Shown: positions 26,608 through 36,296, numbered from the stretch's first letter. The stretch: 59,912 bases of DNA from Megasphaera sp. AM44-1BH (GCF_003467125.1 NZ_QSFA01000017.1:1-59912); one strand, 5' to 3'. Numbers and translations are program-made. Notes: generated by a model from the sequence alone, not told the origin.

Positions 26608-27552
26608 TTATTCTCCCAGATTCAGACCCGTTTTCGGATCGATGCCGAGCATAATATTCATGTTCTGGATGGCCGCCCCCGACGCACCTTTTCCCAGGTT
26701 ATCAAAAACAGAAGTGAGCAGTATCCGCTGATCATTGCCCGTTACGAAAATTTCCATATCGTCACGGCCACTCATGTCATTGGCTGCCAGGAAACCGCCT
26801 TTATCTTCTCCCAGAGGACGCACATGAATAAAATCACATCCCTCATAGTGAGCTGCCAGTGCCTCCCATACAGACTGTATACCCGGCGTGCCTTTCAGCA
26901 GCTTCGTAAAGACCGGGACGGTCACTTCCATGCCACTGTAATAATCGTCTACGATAGGTGAAAACAGCGGTTTATCTGCCAAATGACAAATGGTGACGAT
27001 TTCCGGCAGATGTTTATGCGTCTGTCCCAGTCCGTACTGGCGGGGTGCCAGGAGATCTGTCGTCTTTTCTCCTTCATAAGCGGCTATCATCTTTTTGCCG
27101 CCGCCACTGTACCCGGTAAGGGAAAAGGCAGTGACGGGATAGTCAGCAGGCATGATCCCCGATGCCGTCAGAGGCTGGACAAGAGAAATGACGCCGCTGG
27201 CATGACATCCAGGATTGCCAACGCGGCTGCTATGGGCAATCATTCCGCTCTGCTGCGGCGATAATTCCGGGAACCCATAGACCCATCCCGGCGCAATACG
27301 GTGTGCTGTAGACGTATCGATGATTTTTACGTCAGCTCCTTCAGCCAATCCGGCCGCTTCGACAGCTGCCGCATCAGGCAGACAGAGAAATGCAATATCT
27401 GCCGCCTTCATGTATTTTTTTACTTCTTCCGGATTTTTCCGTAATTCTTCAGAAATCTGTAATACTTCAATATCCTGACGCGCTGCCAGCCGTTCATGGA
27501 TGCGCAGACCTGTCGTACCTGAATGACCGTCGATAAATACTTTCGTTTTCAT
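26608..27552 (-). CDS. argC: N-acetyl-gamma-glutamyl-phosphate reductase
   Basis: 314 aa, short class (type 2) reductase that makes N-acetylglutamate semialdehyde with NADPH. It begins with KVFIDGHSGTTGLRIHERL, has the catalytic cysteine in VGNPGCHASG and the histidine region QTHKHLPE. First gene of the operon. The usual argJ between argC and argB is missing, so deacetylation or acetyl recycling must be done by a gene elsewhere. Confidence 0.93.
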   Translation of the reverse strand: MKTKVFIDGHSGTTGLRIHERLAARQDIEVLQISEELRKNPEEVKKYMKAADIAFLCLPDAAAVEAAGLAEGADVKIIDTSTAHRIAPGWVYGFPELSPQQSGMIAHSSRVGNPGCHASGVISLVQPLTASGIMPADYPVTAFSLTGYSGGGKKMIAAYEGEKTTDLLAPRQYGLGQTHKHLPEIVTICHLADKPLFSPIVDDYYSGMEVTVPVFTKLLKGTPGIQSVWEALAAHYEGCDFIHVRPLGEDKGGFLAANDMSGRDDMEIFVTGNDQRILLTSVFDNLGKGASGAAIQNMNIMLGIDPKTGLNLGE

Positions 27553-27597
27553 GGTGACACTCCTTAGATGCTGTATGTGCAGCTTAATTTATTTTAA

Positions 27598-27624
27598 TGA
27601 ATGTTTATTGAATTTTTATTCATT
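27598..27624. promoter_or_regulatory. ArgR operator (ARG boxes)
   Basis: TGAATTTTTATTCA (27609-27622) is a perfect ARG-box palindrome. TGAATGTTTATTGA (27598-27611) is a second, imperfect box overlapping it. They touch the -10 element at 27622-27627, so the arginine repressor would block the polymerase. Confidence 0.75.
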
Positions 27625-27650
27625 ATAGTTAATGCCGCCCTGTTTGTCAA
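27622..27650 (-). promoter_or_regulatory. Consensus sigma-70 promoter of argCBD
   Basis: TTGACA (27650-27645), 17-bp spacer, TATAAT (27627-27622) on minus: a perfect match in both boxes and spacing, about 70 bp before the argC start. Confidence 0.85.
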
Positions 27651-27807
27651 GAAAAAAATGCTGCATGAAAAAAATCTGTATCATCCCTCTCTGTCATCCG
27701 GGCCATATTCTGACAGTCTTACATTGCCTGCATCAGCCCCGTACGGTATAATATCGTCAATAGAAAAAATCCACTGCATCATCTTGCGCTAGGAGGAATA
27801 TACTATT

Positions 27808-28557
27808 ATGGTTAAAATCGGTAATGTTACCCTCGACAACGGTATGCCCAAAATTTGTGTTCCTATTGTCGGCCGTTCTCTTGATGAGCTCATCCATGAA
27901 TGTCTCTATCTTCAGGATAAAATCTACGATGTCGTTGAACTGCGCATCGACTTCTTAAAAGATGTCACGTCCCTAGATGCCGTCGGCCAGGCTCTGGCAG
28001 CTGTCCGCCAGGAATTGCCTAACGGGGCAATCTTGTTTACGTTCCGTACCAAAGAAGAAGGCGGCGAAACAGAAGTTCCTGAAAGCTACTATTTCGACCT
28101 CATCACTTATGCCATCAAAACGGGGAAAGTCGATGCCGTAGACGTGGAATATTTCCGCAACCGCACCAGCATCGAAAAAATCCTCACCATCGCCAAAGAA
28201 CACAGCGTCACTGTCATCATGAGCAATCACGACTTCGATAAGACCCCGTCATTCGATGAAATCACAGGCCGTCTCCTGGGCATGAAAAAACTCGGTGCCG
28301 ATGTAGCTAAACTGGCCTGCATGCCCCAATCGGCCAAAGACGTACTGACCCTCTTATCAGCAACGGAAGATGTCAAATCCCAGTATCCCGATGAACCGAT
28401 TATCACCATGTCTATGGGGAAACTCGGCACCATCAGCCGTATCAGCGGGGAAATCTTCGGTTCGGCCCTTACCTTCGGTTCAGCAAAAAAAGCTTCAGCT
28501 CCTGGCCAGCTGGAAGTGACGACATTACATCAGATTTTACAGGCGCTCCATAGCTGA
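27808..28557 (+). CDS. aroD: 3-dehydroquinate dehydratase, type I
   Basis: 249-aa class I dehydroquinase, third shikimate step, acting through a Schiff base. The catalytic histidine is in VIMSNHDFDKTP and the lysine in VAKLACMPQSAKD. It starts after GGAGGAATATACTATT. It is the only shikimate gene on the plus strand here and converges on aroK, sharing a terminator with the long aro operon. Confidence 0.95.
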   Translation: MVKIGNVTLDNGMPKICVPIVGRSLDELIHECLYLQDKIYDVVELRIDFLKDVTSLDAVGQALAAVRQELPNGAILFTFRTKEEGGETEVPESYYFDLITYAIKTGKVDAVDVEYFRNRTSIEKILTIAKEHSVTVIMSNHDFDKTPSFDEITGRLLGMKKLGADVAKLACMPQSAKDVLTLLSATEDVKSQYPDEPIITMSMGKLGTISRISGEIFGSALTFGSAKKASAPGQLEVTTLHQILQALHS

Positions 28558-28595
28558 ATTACACTGCCCATTTTTTCTTCTTCCCAGCATACGAC

Positions 28596-28649
28596 AAAAA
28601 CCGACTGCCGCATGAAGCAATTTCTGCTCCACCTGACAGTCGGTTTTTA
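28596..28649. terminator. Bidirectional terminator between aroD and the aro operon
   Basis: AAAAACCGACTG (28596-28607) and CAGTCGGTTTTT (28637-28648) form a perfect 12-bp stem with A/T tails on both sides, between convergent aroD and aroK. Confidence 0.85.
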
Positions 28650-28651
28650 TA

Positions 28652-29158
28652 TTACCGTATGTTTCCAATCAGTATTTCAAACTCATCGAGAACGTCTTCT
28701 ATATCCTTATTATTATCAATGCAATAATCGGCAGCATCCCGGTACAGGCCGATACGCTCCTTATAGAGATTGTACACTTTCTGTCTGCCATCTTTCAGCA
28801 GAGGGCGTACGGAGACATCGACATCGCTGACAATATCGTCCGGCGAGCGATCCAGGAAAAAGACCGTTCCCGTTTTTTTGAATATGGCAATATTTTCCTG
28901 CCGTTTGATGACACCACCGCCACAGGCAACGACGATGCCTTTTTTATCGGCCAGGAAGCGGCTGGCCCGTACCTCTGCATCGCGGAAGCAGTCTTCACTG
29001 ATGGCAAAGAGTTCAGGAATCGTTTTTCCTTCCTGCTGGACAATAACGTCGTCAGCATCATAAAACGGACGGCCCAGCCGGCTGGCAAGAGCTTTTCCCA
29101 ATGTACTTTTGCCACAGCCCGGCATGCCGATGATGATGATATTCTGTTTATCATTCAT
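28652..29158 (-). CDS. aroK: Shikimate kinase
   Basis: 168-aa kinase of the shikimate pathway. Walker A GMPGCGKSTLG, the shikimate-binding region DADDVI and VACGGGVI are present. The ATG at 29158 overlaps the aroE stop by 8 bp; longer starts lie inside aroE and are not needed. Last gene of the aro operon. Confidence 0.94.
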   Translation of the reverse strand: MNDKQNIIIIGMPGCGKSTLGKALASRLGRPFYDADDVIVQQEGKTIPELFAISEDCFRDAEVRASRFLADKKGIVVACGGGVIKRQENIAIFKKTGTVFFLDRSPDDIVSDVDVSVRPLLKDGRQKVYNLYKERIGLYRDAADYCIDNNKDIEDVLDEFEILIGNIR

Positions 29159-29975
29159 AGAGGCGTTCCATCTCCTTAGCAATTTGTTCAATGACAGAAG
29201 AAGGGATTTCCCGTCCCATCCAGATTTCTTCTGATCCCACAGCCTGGGCCACGAGCATATACATGCCATTCAAAGTCCGGGCACCGTGGCGGCGTGCCAT
29301 TTTTAAAAGTCCTGTGTCTTTGGGATTGTAAATGAGGTCTACGACAGCAGGGAAAGCAGCAATACGTTGTTCAGACAAAGGACATCCGTCAATATGCGGA
29401 AACATGCCTACAGGAGTACAATTAACCAGCACATCTCCTGCCTGCACTGTTTCAAAAGTCTGGTAATCTGTCTCAGATGCCCCGGTTTTCTTCGTGAACT
29501 CATCGAATTCAATTTTGAAATGAGGATGGCGGGAAATGACCGTAATCGACTTGGCATTCTTGTCTGCCAGATACTGGATGACAGCCCTGGCGGCTCCTCC
29601 TGTTCCCAGGACGACACAGTCCTGTCCGGCAATTCTGATACCGGCATGTTCCAAAGACCGGCCAAATCCGCTATAATCGGTATTATACCCAAAAACTCCT
29701 TCATCGGTAAAATAAATCGTATTGACGGCCCCGATAATCCGTGCTTCCCGGGATATATCCGTCAGATAGGGTATGACATCCCTTTTATAGGGAATAGTAA
29801 CATTGCAGCCTGTATATCCATCCTGTGCCAGTCGTTTCAGATTTTCTGCCAGACTATCCGGGGACATTTCCAGTACATCATACGTTCCGGTTATTCCCAT
29901 AATCTGATAGATTTTTTCATGGATAGCCGGAGATGCCGTATGGCCCAGTGTTTTTCCTATAAGGCCTGCTTTCAT
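29151..29975 (-). CDS. aroE: Shikimate dehydrogenase
   Basis: 274-aa NADP-dependent reductase of 3-dehydroshikimate. It begins KAGLIGKTLGHTASPAIHE, has the catalytic lysine in VTIPYKRDVIPYL, GAVNTI, and the nucleotide loop VLGTGGAARAV. Its ATG overlaps the stop of the prephenate dehydratase gene as ATGA. Confidence 0.94.
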   Translation of the reverse strand: MKAGLIGKTLGHTASPAIHEKIYQIMGITGTYDVLEMSPDSLAENLKRLAQDGYTGCNVTIPYKRDVIPYLTDISREARIIGAVNTIYFTDEGVFGYNTDYSGFGRSLEHAGIRIAGQDCVVLGTGGAARAVIQYLADKNAKSITVISRHPHFKIEFDEFTKKTGASETDYQTFETVQAGDVLVNCTPVGMFPHIDGCPLSEQRIAAFPAVVDLIYNPKDTGLLKMARRHGARTLNGMYMLVAQAVGSEEIWMGREIPSSVIEQIAKEMERLYE

Positions 29976-30823
29976 CGTATATTACCCCCTTTGTCAGACG
30001 GATAGTTCCCCAGGATTTTAAAATAATTGCAATGTTCCTCCAGATTGTGCAGCACGATAGACGTTGCCGGATTTCGTATATTACCCATGACATCGATATG
30101 GAAGAAATATTCGAATGGACGCCCCTTGATAGGCCGCGATTCCAGATGGGTCATATTCATGGCATTATAAAAGAAATGGCCTAAAACATGGTACAGGGCA
30201 CCGGGCTTATGCTTCGTCGTCAATACCAGGGTAATCTTATCCATATCATCGCTTTCTTCCATTTCGGCAGAAATGATGAAAAAGCGGGTATAGTTCATGG
30301 TGTTATCATTGATATGGCGTGCCAATATGGTAAGTCCGTACATGTCAGCAGCTATCGTATTGGCAATGGCCCCGATATGGACATCACCAGTCTGATGCAC
30401 CTTTTCCGCACTCTGGGATGTACTGAAATAGGGATGGAGCAGCCAGTTTTCGTGTTCTTTCAAAAATTCCCGGCACTGGGCAATACCCTGCGGATGAGAA
30501 TACACTTCCTGTATGTCGGCCAGAGACGCCCCCGGCAATCCCAGAAGATTATGTTCAATACGCACGTATTTTTCACCGGCAATATGGCAATCATAGCGGT
30601 GAATGAGATCGTATACATCGGTAATGCCACCAGTCGAGGAATTTTCAATAGGCAGGACACCATAATGTACTTGCCTCCGGGCTACAGCCTGAACCACATC
30701 TTCAAACTGCGAAGCATACCGGGGTTCTATATCCTTCCCGTCAAAATAGGCCATCATCGCCTCATACGTGTAGGACCCGGGCAGGCCAAAACAGGCAATG
30801 ACCATAGGCATCGTCTTAGTCAT
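29972..30823 (-). CDS. pheA: Prephenate dehydratase with C-terminal ACT domain
   Basis: About 283 aa. It converts prephenate to phenylpyruvate, with the catalytic Thr region NYTRFFIISAE at the end of the dehydratase part and GVLPIENSSTGGI early. The ACT domain (TLVLTTKHKPGALYHVLGHF, THLESRPIKGRPFEYFFHID) gives Phe feedback inhibition in this family. There is no chorismate mutase domain. The ATG at 30823 overlaps aroC by 8 bp; an ATG at 30832 is the alternative. Confidence 0.93.
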   Translation of the reverse strand: MTKTMPMVIACFGLPGSYTYEAMMAYFDGKDIEPRYASQFEDVVQAVARRQVHYGVLPIENSSTGGITDVYDLIHRYDCHIAGEKYVRIEHNLLGLPGASLADIQEVYSHPQGIAQCREFLKEHENWLLHPYFSTSQSAEKVHQTGDVHIGAIANTIAADMYGLTILARHINDNTMNYTRFFIISAEMEESDDMDKITLVLTTKHKPGALYHVLGHFFYNAMNMTHLESRPIKGRPFEYFFHIDVMGNIRNPATSIVLHNLEEHCNYFKILGNYPSDKGGNIR

Positions 30824-31919
30824 GAAGTCCACCCGTCTTTCTGCTGCCGAGGAAAATATCCAGTATCGTCCAGGCTGCAGCAGCTTCTACAACTGGTACG
30901 GCACGCTGAACAATGCAGGGGTCATGACGGCCTTTTATAACCAGTTTGCAATTTTCCTTCGTATCCGTATCAATCGTATCCTGTTCTTTTGAAATAGATG
31001 CTGTCGGCTTGATAACCAGATGGAAATTGACTGGCATGCCATTGGTGATGCCACCGTTGATTCCCCCATTATGGTTCGTCCGTGTCCTGACCTCTGCTCC
31101 GTCATAGTAAAAGGAATCATTCGTCTCGGATCCATGGTGCAGTGCCATATCAAATCCATCACCAAAAGCCACTCCCTTGACGGCAGGAATAGAAAAAAAC
31201 ATATGGGACAAACGGCTTTCAATGGAATCAAAGAAAGGGTCACCGAAGCCGGCAGGCAATCCCAGTATTTGACCTTCTATCATGCCACCTACGGAATCAA
31301 GCTGGCTTTTGGCCGTCAGGATTTCTTGTTCCATCATAGGAGCCTTTGTTTCATCGAGAACGGGAAGCGTCTGCTGTTTCAACTTCTGAAACAGGGCTGC
31401 CGATTCGCCACAGGGAGCAAAACAGCGGTCTGCAACCGATCCGATACGCAGGATATGGGCACCAATGCAAATGCCTTCTCTGGCCAGAATCTGGGACGCT
31501 ATGGCACCAGCAAAGACGAGCGGTGCTGTAATACGGCCGGAGAAATGACCGCCCCCACGGTAATCATTGTATCCGTCATACCGTACCTTGCCGCTGTAAT
31601 CGGCATGACCGGGCCGCATCATATGACGCAGCTGGTCGTAATCCCGGCTGTGCTGATCCGTATTGCGTATCAGGACACACAGCGGAGTTCCTGTCGTATG
31701 ATCATGGAAATAACCGCTTTCGATTTCAAAGGCATCGGCTTCCTGCCGTGCCGTAGACATGGCATTCCTTCCGGGAGCACGACGGGCCATTTCCTGCCGT
31801 ACAGCATCCCAGTCTATCGAAATACCAGCAGGAAGCCCGTCGAGGACAGCCCCGATGGCATTTCCATGGGATTCTCCAAAAATTGTCAGTCCTGCATGAT
31901 AACCAAAGGTATTATTCAT
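30816..31919 (-). CDS. aroC: Chorismate synthase
   Basis: 367 aa from the ATG at 31919, where the conserved N-terminus NTFGYHAGLTIFGESHGNAI begins; upstream codons lie inside aroA. It makes chorismate from EPSP using reduced FMN. RRAPGRN, DYRGGGHFSGRITA and GMPVNFHLVIKPTASI are family signatures. Overlaps both neighbours by 8 bp, indicating coupled translation. Confidence 0.95.
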   Translation of the reverse strand: MNNTFGYHAGLTIFGESHGNAIGAVLDGLPAGISIDWDAVRQEMARRAPGRNAMSTARQEADAFEIESGYFHDHTTGTPLCVLIRNTDQHSRDYDQLRHMMRPGHADYSGKVRYDGYNDYRGGGHFSGRITAPLVFAGAIASQILAREGICIGAHILRIGSVADRCFAPCGESAALFQKLKQQTLPVLDETKAPMMEQEILTAKSQLDSVGGMIEGQILGLPAGFGDPFFDSIESRLSHMFFSIPAVKGVAFGDGFDMALHHGSETNDSFYYDGAEVRTRTNHNGGINGGITNGMPVNFHLVIKPTASISKEQDTIDTDTKENCKLVIKGRHDPCIVQRAVPVVEAAAAWTILDIFLGSRKTGGLHD

Positions 31920-33213
31920 TGCTGCCTGCCTCCTCCGTATACATTCCACCCATAGCTGATACATCCTGCCAGAACCGGGGATACGATTTTTTGACGCATT
32001 CTGCCCCATCGATTTGTACCGGTCCTTCGGCAATCTGGGAAGCCACTGCCAGTGACATGGCAATGCGATGATCATTCCAGGCCTGCACGCGGCCGCCATG
32101 AAGATGACCAGTACCTTCAATGATGAGGCCGTCTGGTTCTTCTGTCACTCTGCCCCCCAGTTTATTCAGTTCTTCTGCCATAGCATGGAGCCGGTCGCAT
32201 TCCTTGAGGCGGACGCGGGCTGCATTGACAATATGGGTTGTACCAGTAGCAGCCGTTGCAAGAACAGTCAGCACAGGAACCAGATCCGGGCAGTCGCCGG
32301 CATCAATCGTCGTCCCTTTCAAAGCAGACGTACTGGCCATGAGGCTGTCTGGTTCTTCTGTTATCCTGCCACCCATCCGGCGGATGATATCAATGATGAC
32401 TTCATCACCCTGGGCACTGTGACGGCGGAGTCCGGTCAGTTTCACATCATGTCCAAGGCATCCTGCAGCCAGCCAGAATGCAGCCTGGGAATAATCCCCT
32501 TCTACTTCGTACTGGCCCGGCCGGTATGACTGACCACCGGCAATCTGATACACACCTGGTTTTTCTTCTTCAATATGTACACCATGACGGGCCATCGTAT
32601 CCAGGGTAAGGCCGACATAACTGGCTGATTCCAGTGTCGTCGAGCTATAGAGGGAGGAGTCCCCCGCAAGAAGCGGCAGCGTCAGGAGCAGCCCTGTAAA
32701 GAACTGGGAACTGACATTACCCGGCAGTGTATACGCCCCGGGAGACAGTGTCCCCGTCACGGTCAGGGGAAGTCCGCCGCCATCAGCTGTCTGATAGGCA
32801 ATGTGACGGGACCGGAAGATGGCATAATACGGCTGGAGGGGCCGCGAGACGAGCCGCCCCCGTCCTATATAGGTAACAGAGCGGCCGGTCAAAAGTCCAA
32901 GTGGGATAAGGAAACGCAGTGTTGAGCCCGACTCGCCACAGTCTGCCGTTACCGGTGTACAGCCTTTACGGATACCACCTTGTATACGGTAGGAAATGCG
33001 GCCCGGCAGTATATCGGCAACTTCTTCTATCTCAGCACCAAAACACCGTAAAACCCGGCAGGTCGCATCGATGTCCTCGGATGCAGAAATATGTTCGACC
33101 AGACTTTCTCCTTCTGCCAGGGCGGCACAAATGAGGTCACGATGCCCCAGGCTTTTTGACGAGGGAACGGCTAGTATGCCCCCAAACGGATGAGGTGTGA
33201 TACAGATATTCAT
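31912..33213 (-). CDS. aroA: 3-phosphoshikimate 1-carboxyvinyltransferase (EPSP synthase)
   Basis: 433 aa from the ATG at 33213, preceded by CAGGAGGGAGCCCGTC and overlapping the aroB stop as ATGA. It transfers enolpyruvate from PEP to shikimate 3-phosphate. PSSKSLGHRDLICAALAEG is the N-terminal motif, DCGESGSTLRFLIPLGLL the S3P/PEP loop, and RLKECDRLHAMAEEL and WNDHRIAMSLAVA the C-terminal ones. The alanine normally tested for glyphosate sensitivity lies in the GESGSTLRF loop, whose S-G-S-T pattern is closer to class II forms. Confidence 0.95.
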   Translation of the reverse strand: MNICITPHPFGGILAVPSSKSLGHRDLICAALAEGESLVEHISASEDIDATCRVLRCFGAEIEEVADILPGRISYRIQGGIRKGCTPVTADCGESGSTLRFLIPLGLLTGRSVTYIGRGRLVSRPLQPYYAIFRSRHIAYQTADGGGLPLTVTGTLSPGAYTLPGNVSSQFFTGLLLTLPLLAGDSSLYSSTTLESASYVGLTLDTMARHGVHIEEEKPGVYQIAGGQSYRPGQYEVEGDYSQAAFWLAAGCLGHDVKLTGLRRHSAQGDEVIIDIIRRMGGRITEEPDSLMASTSALKGTTIDAGDCPDLVPVLTVLATAATGTTHIVNAARVRLKECDRLHAMAEELNKLGGRVTEEPDGLIIEGTGHLHGGRVQAWNDHRIAMSLAVASQIAEGPVQIDGAECVKKSYPRFWQDVSAMGGMYTEEAGSNE

Positions 33214-34283
33214 GACGGGCTCCCTCCTGTGATATATGTGGGAATATCTGCCAGTTCTACCGGCAGCAGACGGCACGAACCAATGCGGTTGAGAATAATG
33301 AGAGTCATATGCGAGCCACGCTTTTTCTTGTCATGGCCGATATAAGGAAACAAATCCGCCGCAGATGCATCCACCGTATACGGCAGGTGATACCGCTTCA
33401 GGATAGCCGTCAGACGCCGGGCCGTTCCCGGTTCAGTCAGTCCCAGTTCTTCTGTCCGCGCCGTGAGAAGAGCCATCCCTATGGCCACGCCTTCCCCATG
33501 AGTATAATGGCCAAACCCATACAAGCGTTCAATGGCGTGCCCGATAGTATGACCAAAGTTCAGTATCATCCGTTCTCCTGTATCATACACATCGTGTTCC
33601 ACTACATCTGCCTTAATCCGGCAGCACGTTTCAATGATTTTATCCCAATGAGAAACTATACTATGTTCATCTAGTGTTTCCAGAAGAGTAAACAATCTGG
33701 CATCACGGATGCAGCCATACTTGATAACTTCTCCCAATCCATCACGGACAAACCGTTCTGGCAGCGTCTGTAATAAATCCGGGTCAATCAGAACTGCTTT
33801 TGGCTGATAAAAAGCGCCGGCCTGATTTTTGCCGCTCGGCAGATCAATGGCCACTTTACCGCCAACACTACTATCCACTTGGGCAATAATGGAAGTGGCA
33901 ATCTGAACAAACGGCACGCCACGCAAAAAGGTCGCAGCCGCAAATCCCCCCAAATCTCCAACGACGCCGCCACCGAAAGTAATAATCATATCTGACCGGG
34001 TAATACCCAGATCAGACAGCTTCTGATAGATATCTAAAAGCTGATTGGCATTCTTGGAAGCTTCACCGGCAGGAATCACGATACAGCCTGTCCGGAATCC
34101 AGCCTGCTGCAAACTGTATTCCAGGCGCTTTCCATAGAGTGGTTCCAATACATTGTCTGTAATAACGGCAACTGTTTCTGCTTTTGTCAGACTGCGGATA
34201 TACTCACCGGCCCGGTCGAGAAGGCCATTTTCAATGTGAATTTCATACGAATCTTTTCCTAATTCAACGTGAATGTGTTTCAT
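33210..34283 (-). CDS. aroB: 3-dehydroquinate synthase
   Basis: 357-aa NAD- and Zn/Co-dependent cyclase forming dehydroquinate from DAHP. GGGVVGDLGGFAAATFLRG, QVDSSVGGKVAID and the metal-binding NFGHTIGHAIE / HGEGVAIGM are all present. It starts inside the tyrA gene (20-bp overlap). Confidence 0.95.
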   Translation of the reverse strand: MKHIHVELGKDSYEIHIENGLLDRAGEYIRSLTKAETVAVITDNVLEPLYGKRLEYSLQQAGFRTGCIVIPAGEASKNANQLLDIYQKLSDLGITRSDMIITFGGGVVGDLGGFAAATFLRGVPFVQIATSIIAQVDSSVGGKVAIDLPSGKNQAGAFYQPKAVLIDPDLLQTLPERFVRDGLGEVIKYGCIRDARLFTLLETLDEHSIVSHWDKIIETCCRIKADVVEHDVYDTGERMILNFGHTIGHAIERLYGFGHYTHGEGVAIGMALLTARTEELGLTEPGTARRLTAILKRYHLPYTVDASAADLFPYIGHDKKKRGSHMTLIILNRIGSCRLLPVELADIPTYITGGSPS

Positions 34284-35151
34284 GAACTAATTCCCTTCTC
34301 CGCAACGCGGCCTGCTGTAAAAAACGGGTCATGCCCTTTGTATCTTCTTCAGAAAGCAGATTGGCAAATACTTTCAGTGATGCGCTGAACTGGTCAATTT
34401 CTTTCAAAAGATTTTCTTTATTGGAAAAGAATAATTTTGTCCAGAGCGGAGCATTGATGTCTGCAACGCGTGTCCCATCGCGAAAACTTCCGGCTACAAA
34501 ATACCGGGTCATCGTATCCATGGATTCACTATTAATAAGAGATGTTGCCAATACATGGGGCAGACTGCTCGTGTAGGCAATGAGTTTGTCATGTTCTGCT
34601 GCCCCTACCCGGACCACATGGGCACAACCAAGGGCCCGTGCCATCCGTTCAATCGCATCGACATGCTCCGGCTTATTATCTGCCATAGGCACCAGTATGT
34701 AATTAGCGCCATCAAAAATTTCTGCCCGGGACATGCCATAACCGCTGCCTTCCCGGCCTGCCATCGGATGCCCCGGGACAAAATCCAGATCGTCCCGCAG
34801 CACCGCTTTGATGCGGTCAGCCGAATCCCCCTTGATACCAGCCACATCAGTTAGTAGTGCGCCTTGCTTAAAATCCTGACGATGCTCTTTGATAAACGCC
34901 ATCATGCTGTCTGCAGCCATACAGAAAATAACAATATCTGCTTCCCCCAGAATCTGGCTGCCATCTGTTGACGCCTCATCAATGGACCCATCAGCCAGTG
35001 CCTCTGCCAGAGACTCCTGATTGACATCGATCCCGATGACGGATTTCACCTTCAATTTCCGGAATCCTTTGGCATACGAACCACCAATCAGGCCTAATCC
35101 GACAATCGCTATGACTTGATCCGTAAAAAAACCGCTGTCTGTACTTTCCAT
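34264..35151 (-). CDS. tyrA: Prephenate dehydrogenase (TyrA family)
   Basis: 295-aa NAD-dependent enzyme converting prephenate to 4-hydroxyphenylpyruvate on the way to tyrosine. The Rossmann motif is IAIVGLGLIGGSYAKG, followed by ID at strand two. The catalytic histidine is in FVPGHPMAGREGSGY. There is no ACT domain, so Tyr inhibition would act in the catalytic domain if present. About 106 bp separate it from aroF. Confidence 0.92.
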   Translation of the reverse strand: MESTDSGFFTDQVIAIVGLGLIGGSYAKGFRKLKVKSVIGIDVNQESLAEALADGSIDEASTDGSQILGEADIVIFCMAADSMMAFIKEHRQDFKQGALLTDVAGIKGDSADRIKAVLRDDLDFVPGHPMAGREGSGYGMSRAEIFDGANYILVPMADNKPEHVDAIERMARALGCAHVVRVGAAEHDKLIAYTSSLPHVLATSLINSESMDTMTRYFVAGSFRDGTRVADINAPLWTKLFFSNKENLLKEIDQFSASLKVFANLLSEEDTKGMTRFLQQAALRRRELVHETHSR

Positions 35152-35257
35152 TGCGTTCCCCCCAAATACTCGTGAATGTATATTATGCAGCGTTTCCTCT
35201 TTAGTATACTAAATGACGTGCTGCAGAAAAAGGTTTTTATTCAGATTTTCTTTTCTT

Positions 35258-36274
35258 TTACACCGTGCGGCCTACGACAGGCGCCAGCTGACGGAGACTG
35301 TCCATCAAATGAGAAAACATGGCCGGCGTAATTGACTGGGCACCGTCACAGAGTGCATGATCGGGGTCATTGTGTACTTCTACCATGATACCATCGGCCC
35401 CGACGGCGACGGCTGCCTTCGCCAGGTCTTCTACCATCCAGCGTTTTCCCGTAGCGTGGCTGGGGTCCACAATAACCGGCAGATGACTCTGACGCTTGAC
35501 GGCAAGAACAGCGGAAAGGTCCAGTGTATTGCGCGTGTAGGTTTCAAATGTACGGATTCCCCGTTCACAGAGAATGACATTGTGATTTCCCCCTGCCATA
35601 ATGTATTCCGCACTCATGAGCCACTCTTCTACGGTCGCGCTCAGGCCCCGTTTCAGCAGGATGGGAATCCGTGTCTTTCCCAGTCCCCGGAGCAGTTCAA
35701 AGTTCTGCATATTGCGTGCTCCGACCTGAATGATATCGACGCCGGCTTTTATAAACTCATCGAGTTTATCCAGTGACATGATTTCGGTAACGACAGGAAG
35801 GCCGGCGTGGCGCCCGGCTCCACATAATAAGTCCAGCCCTTTTTCCCGGAGGCCCTGGAAGGAATACGGAGAAGTCCGCGGTTTAAATGCTCCGCCCCGG
35901 AGCATGACCGCTCCGGCTGCTTTGACCGCATCAGCCACGCCATTGATCTGCTCCGGCGTTTCGACAGAACACGGACCTGCCATGACCGCCAGTTTCTTAC
36001 CGCCGATTTCCACACCTCCGGCACGGATGATCGAATTTTGCGGATGAAATGCGCGGCTTGCCCGTTTATACGGTTCTTCTACGCGGAGCACCTTATCGAC
36101 ATAGTCATACCCCTGAACATGCTCCATATCGATAACAGAAGTGTCACCAACGAGACCGAGGACCGTCTTTCGCGTCCCCTTACTGACATCAATCTGCAAT
36201 CCTTTTGCTCTGATTTCTTTCATCAGTTTTTCTGCCGCCTGTTGCGGTGCATTTTCTTTCAGTACAATAATCAT
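35258..36274 (-). CDS. aroF: DAHP synthase (3-deoxy-7-phosphoheptulonate synthase), class I beta with N-terminal regulatory domain
   Basis: 338 aa from the ATG at 36274 (GGGAGCATA before it). First committed step, joining PEP and erythrose 4-phosphate. The N-terminal 70 residues form the ferredoxin-like regulatory domain seen in Thermotoga-type enzymes. The barrel has AVMAGPCSVET, RGGAFKPRTSPYSFQG, QVGARNMQNFELL and VDPSHATGKRW. No chorismate mutase fusion is present. It is the first structural gene after the aromatic leader and terminator. Confidence 0.94.
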   Translation of the reverse strand: MIIVLKENAPQQAAEKLMKEIRAKGLQIDVSKGTRKTVLGLVGDTSVIDMEHVQGYDYVDKVLRVEEPYKRASRAFHPQNSIIRAGGVEIGGKKLAVMAGPCSVETPEQINGVADAVKAAGAVMLRGGAFKPRTSPYSFQGLREKGLDLLCGAGRHAGLPVVTEIMSLDKLDEFIKAGVDIIQVGARNMQNFELLRGLGKTRIPILLKRGLSATVEEWLMSAEYIMAGGNHNVILCERGIRTFETYTRNTLDLSAVLAVKRQSHLPVIVDPSHATGKRWMVEDLAKAAVAVGADGIMVEVHNDPDHALCDGAQSITPAMFSHLMDSLRQLAPVVGRTV

Positions 36275-36296
36275 TATGCTCCCTGCCTCCCGGATA

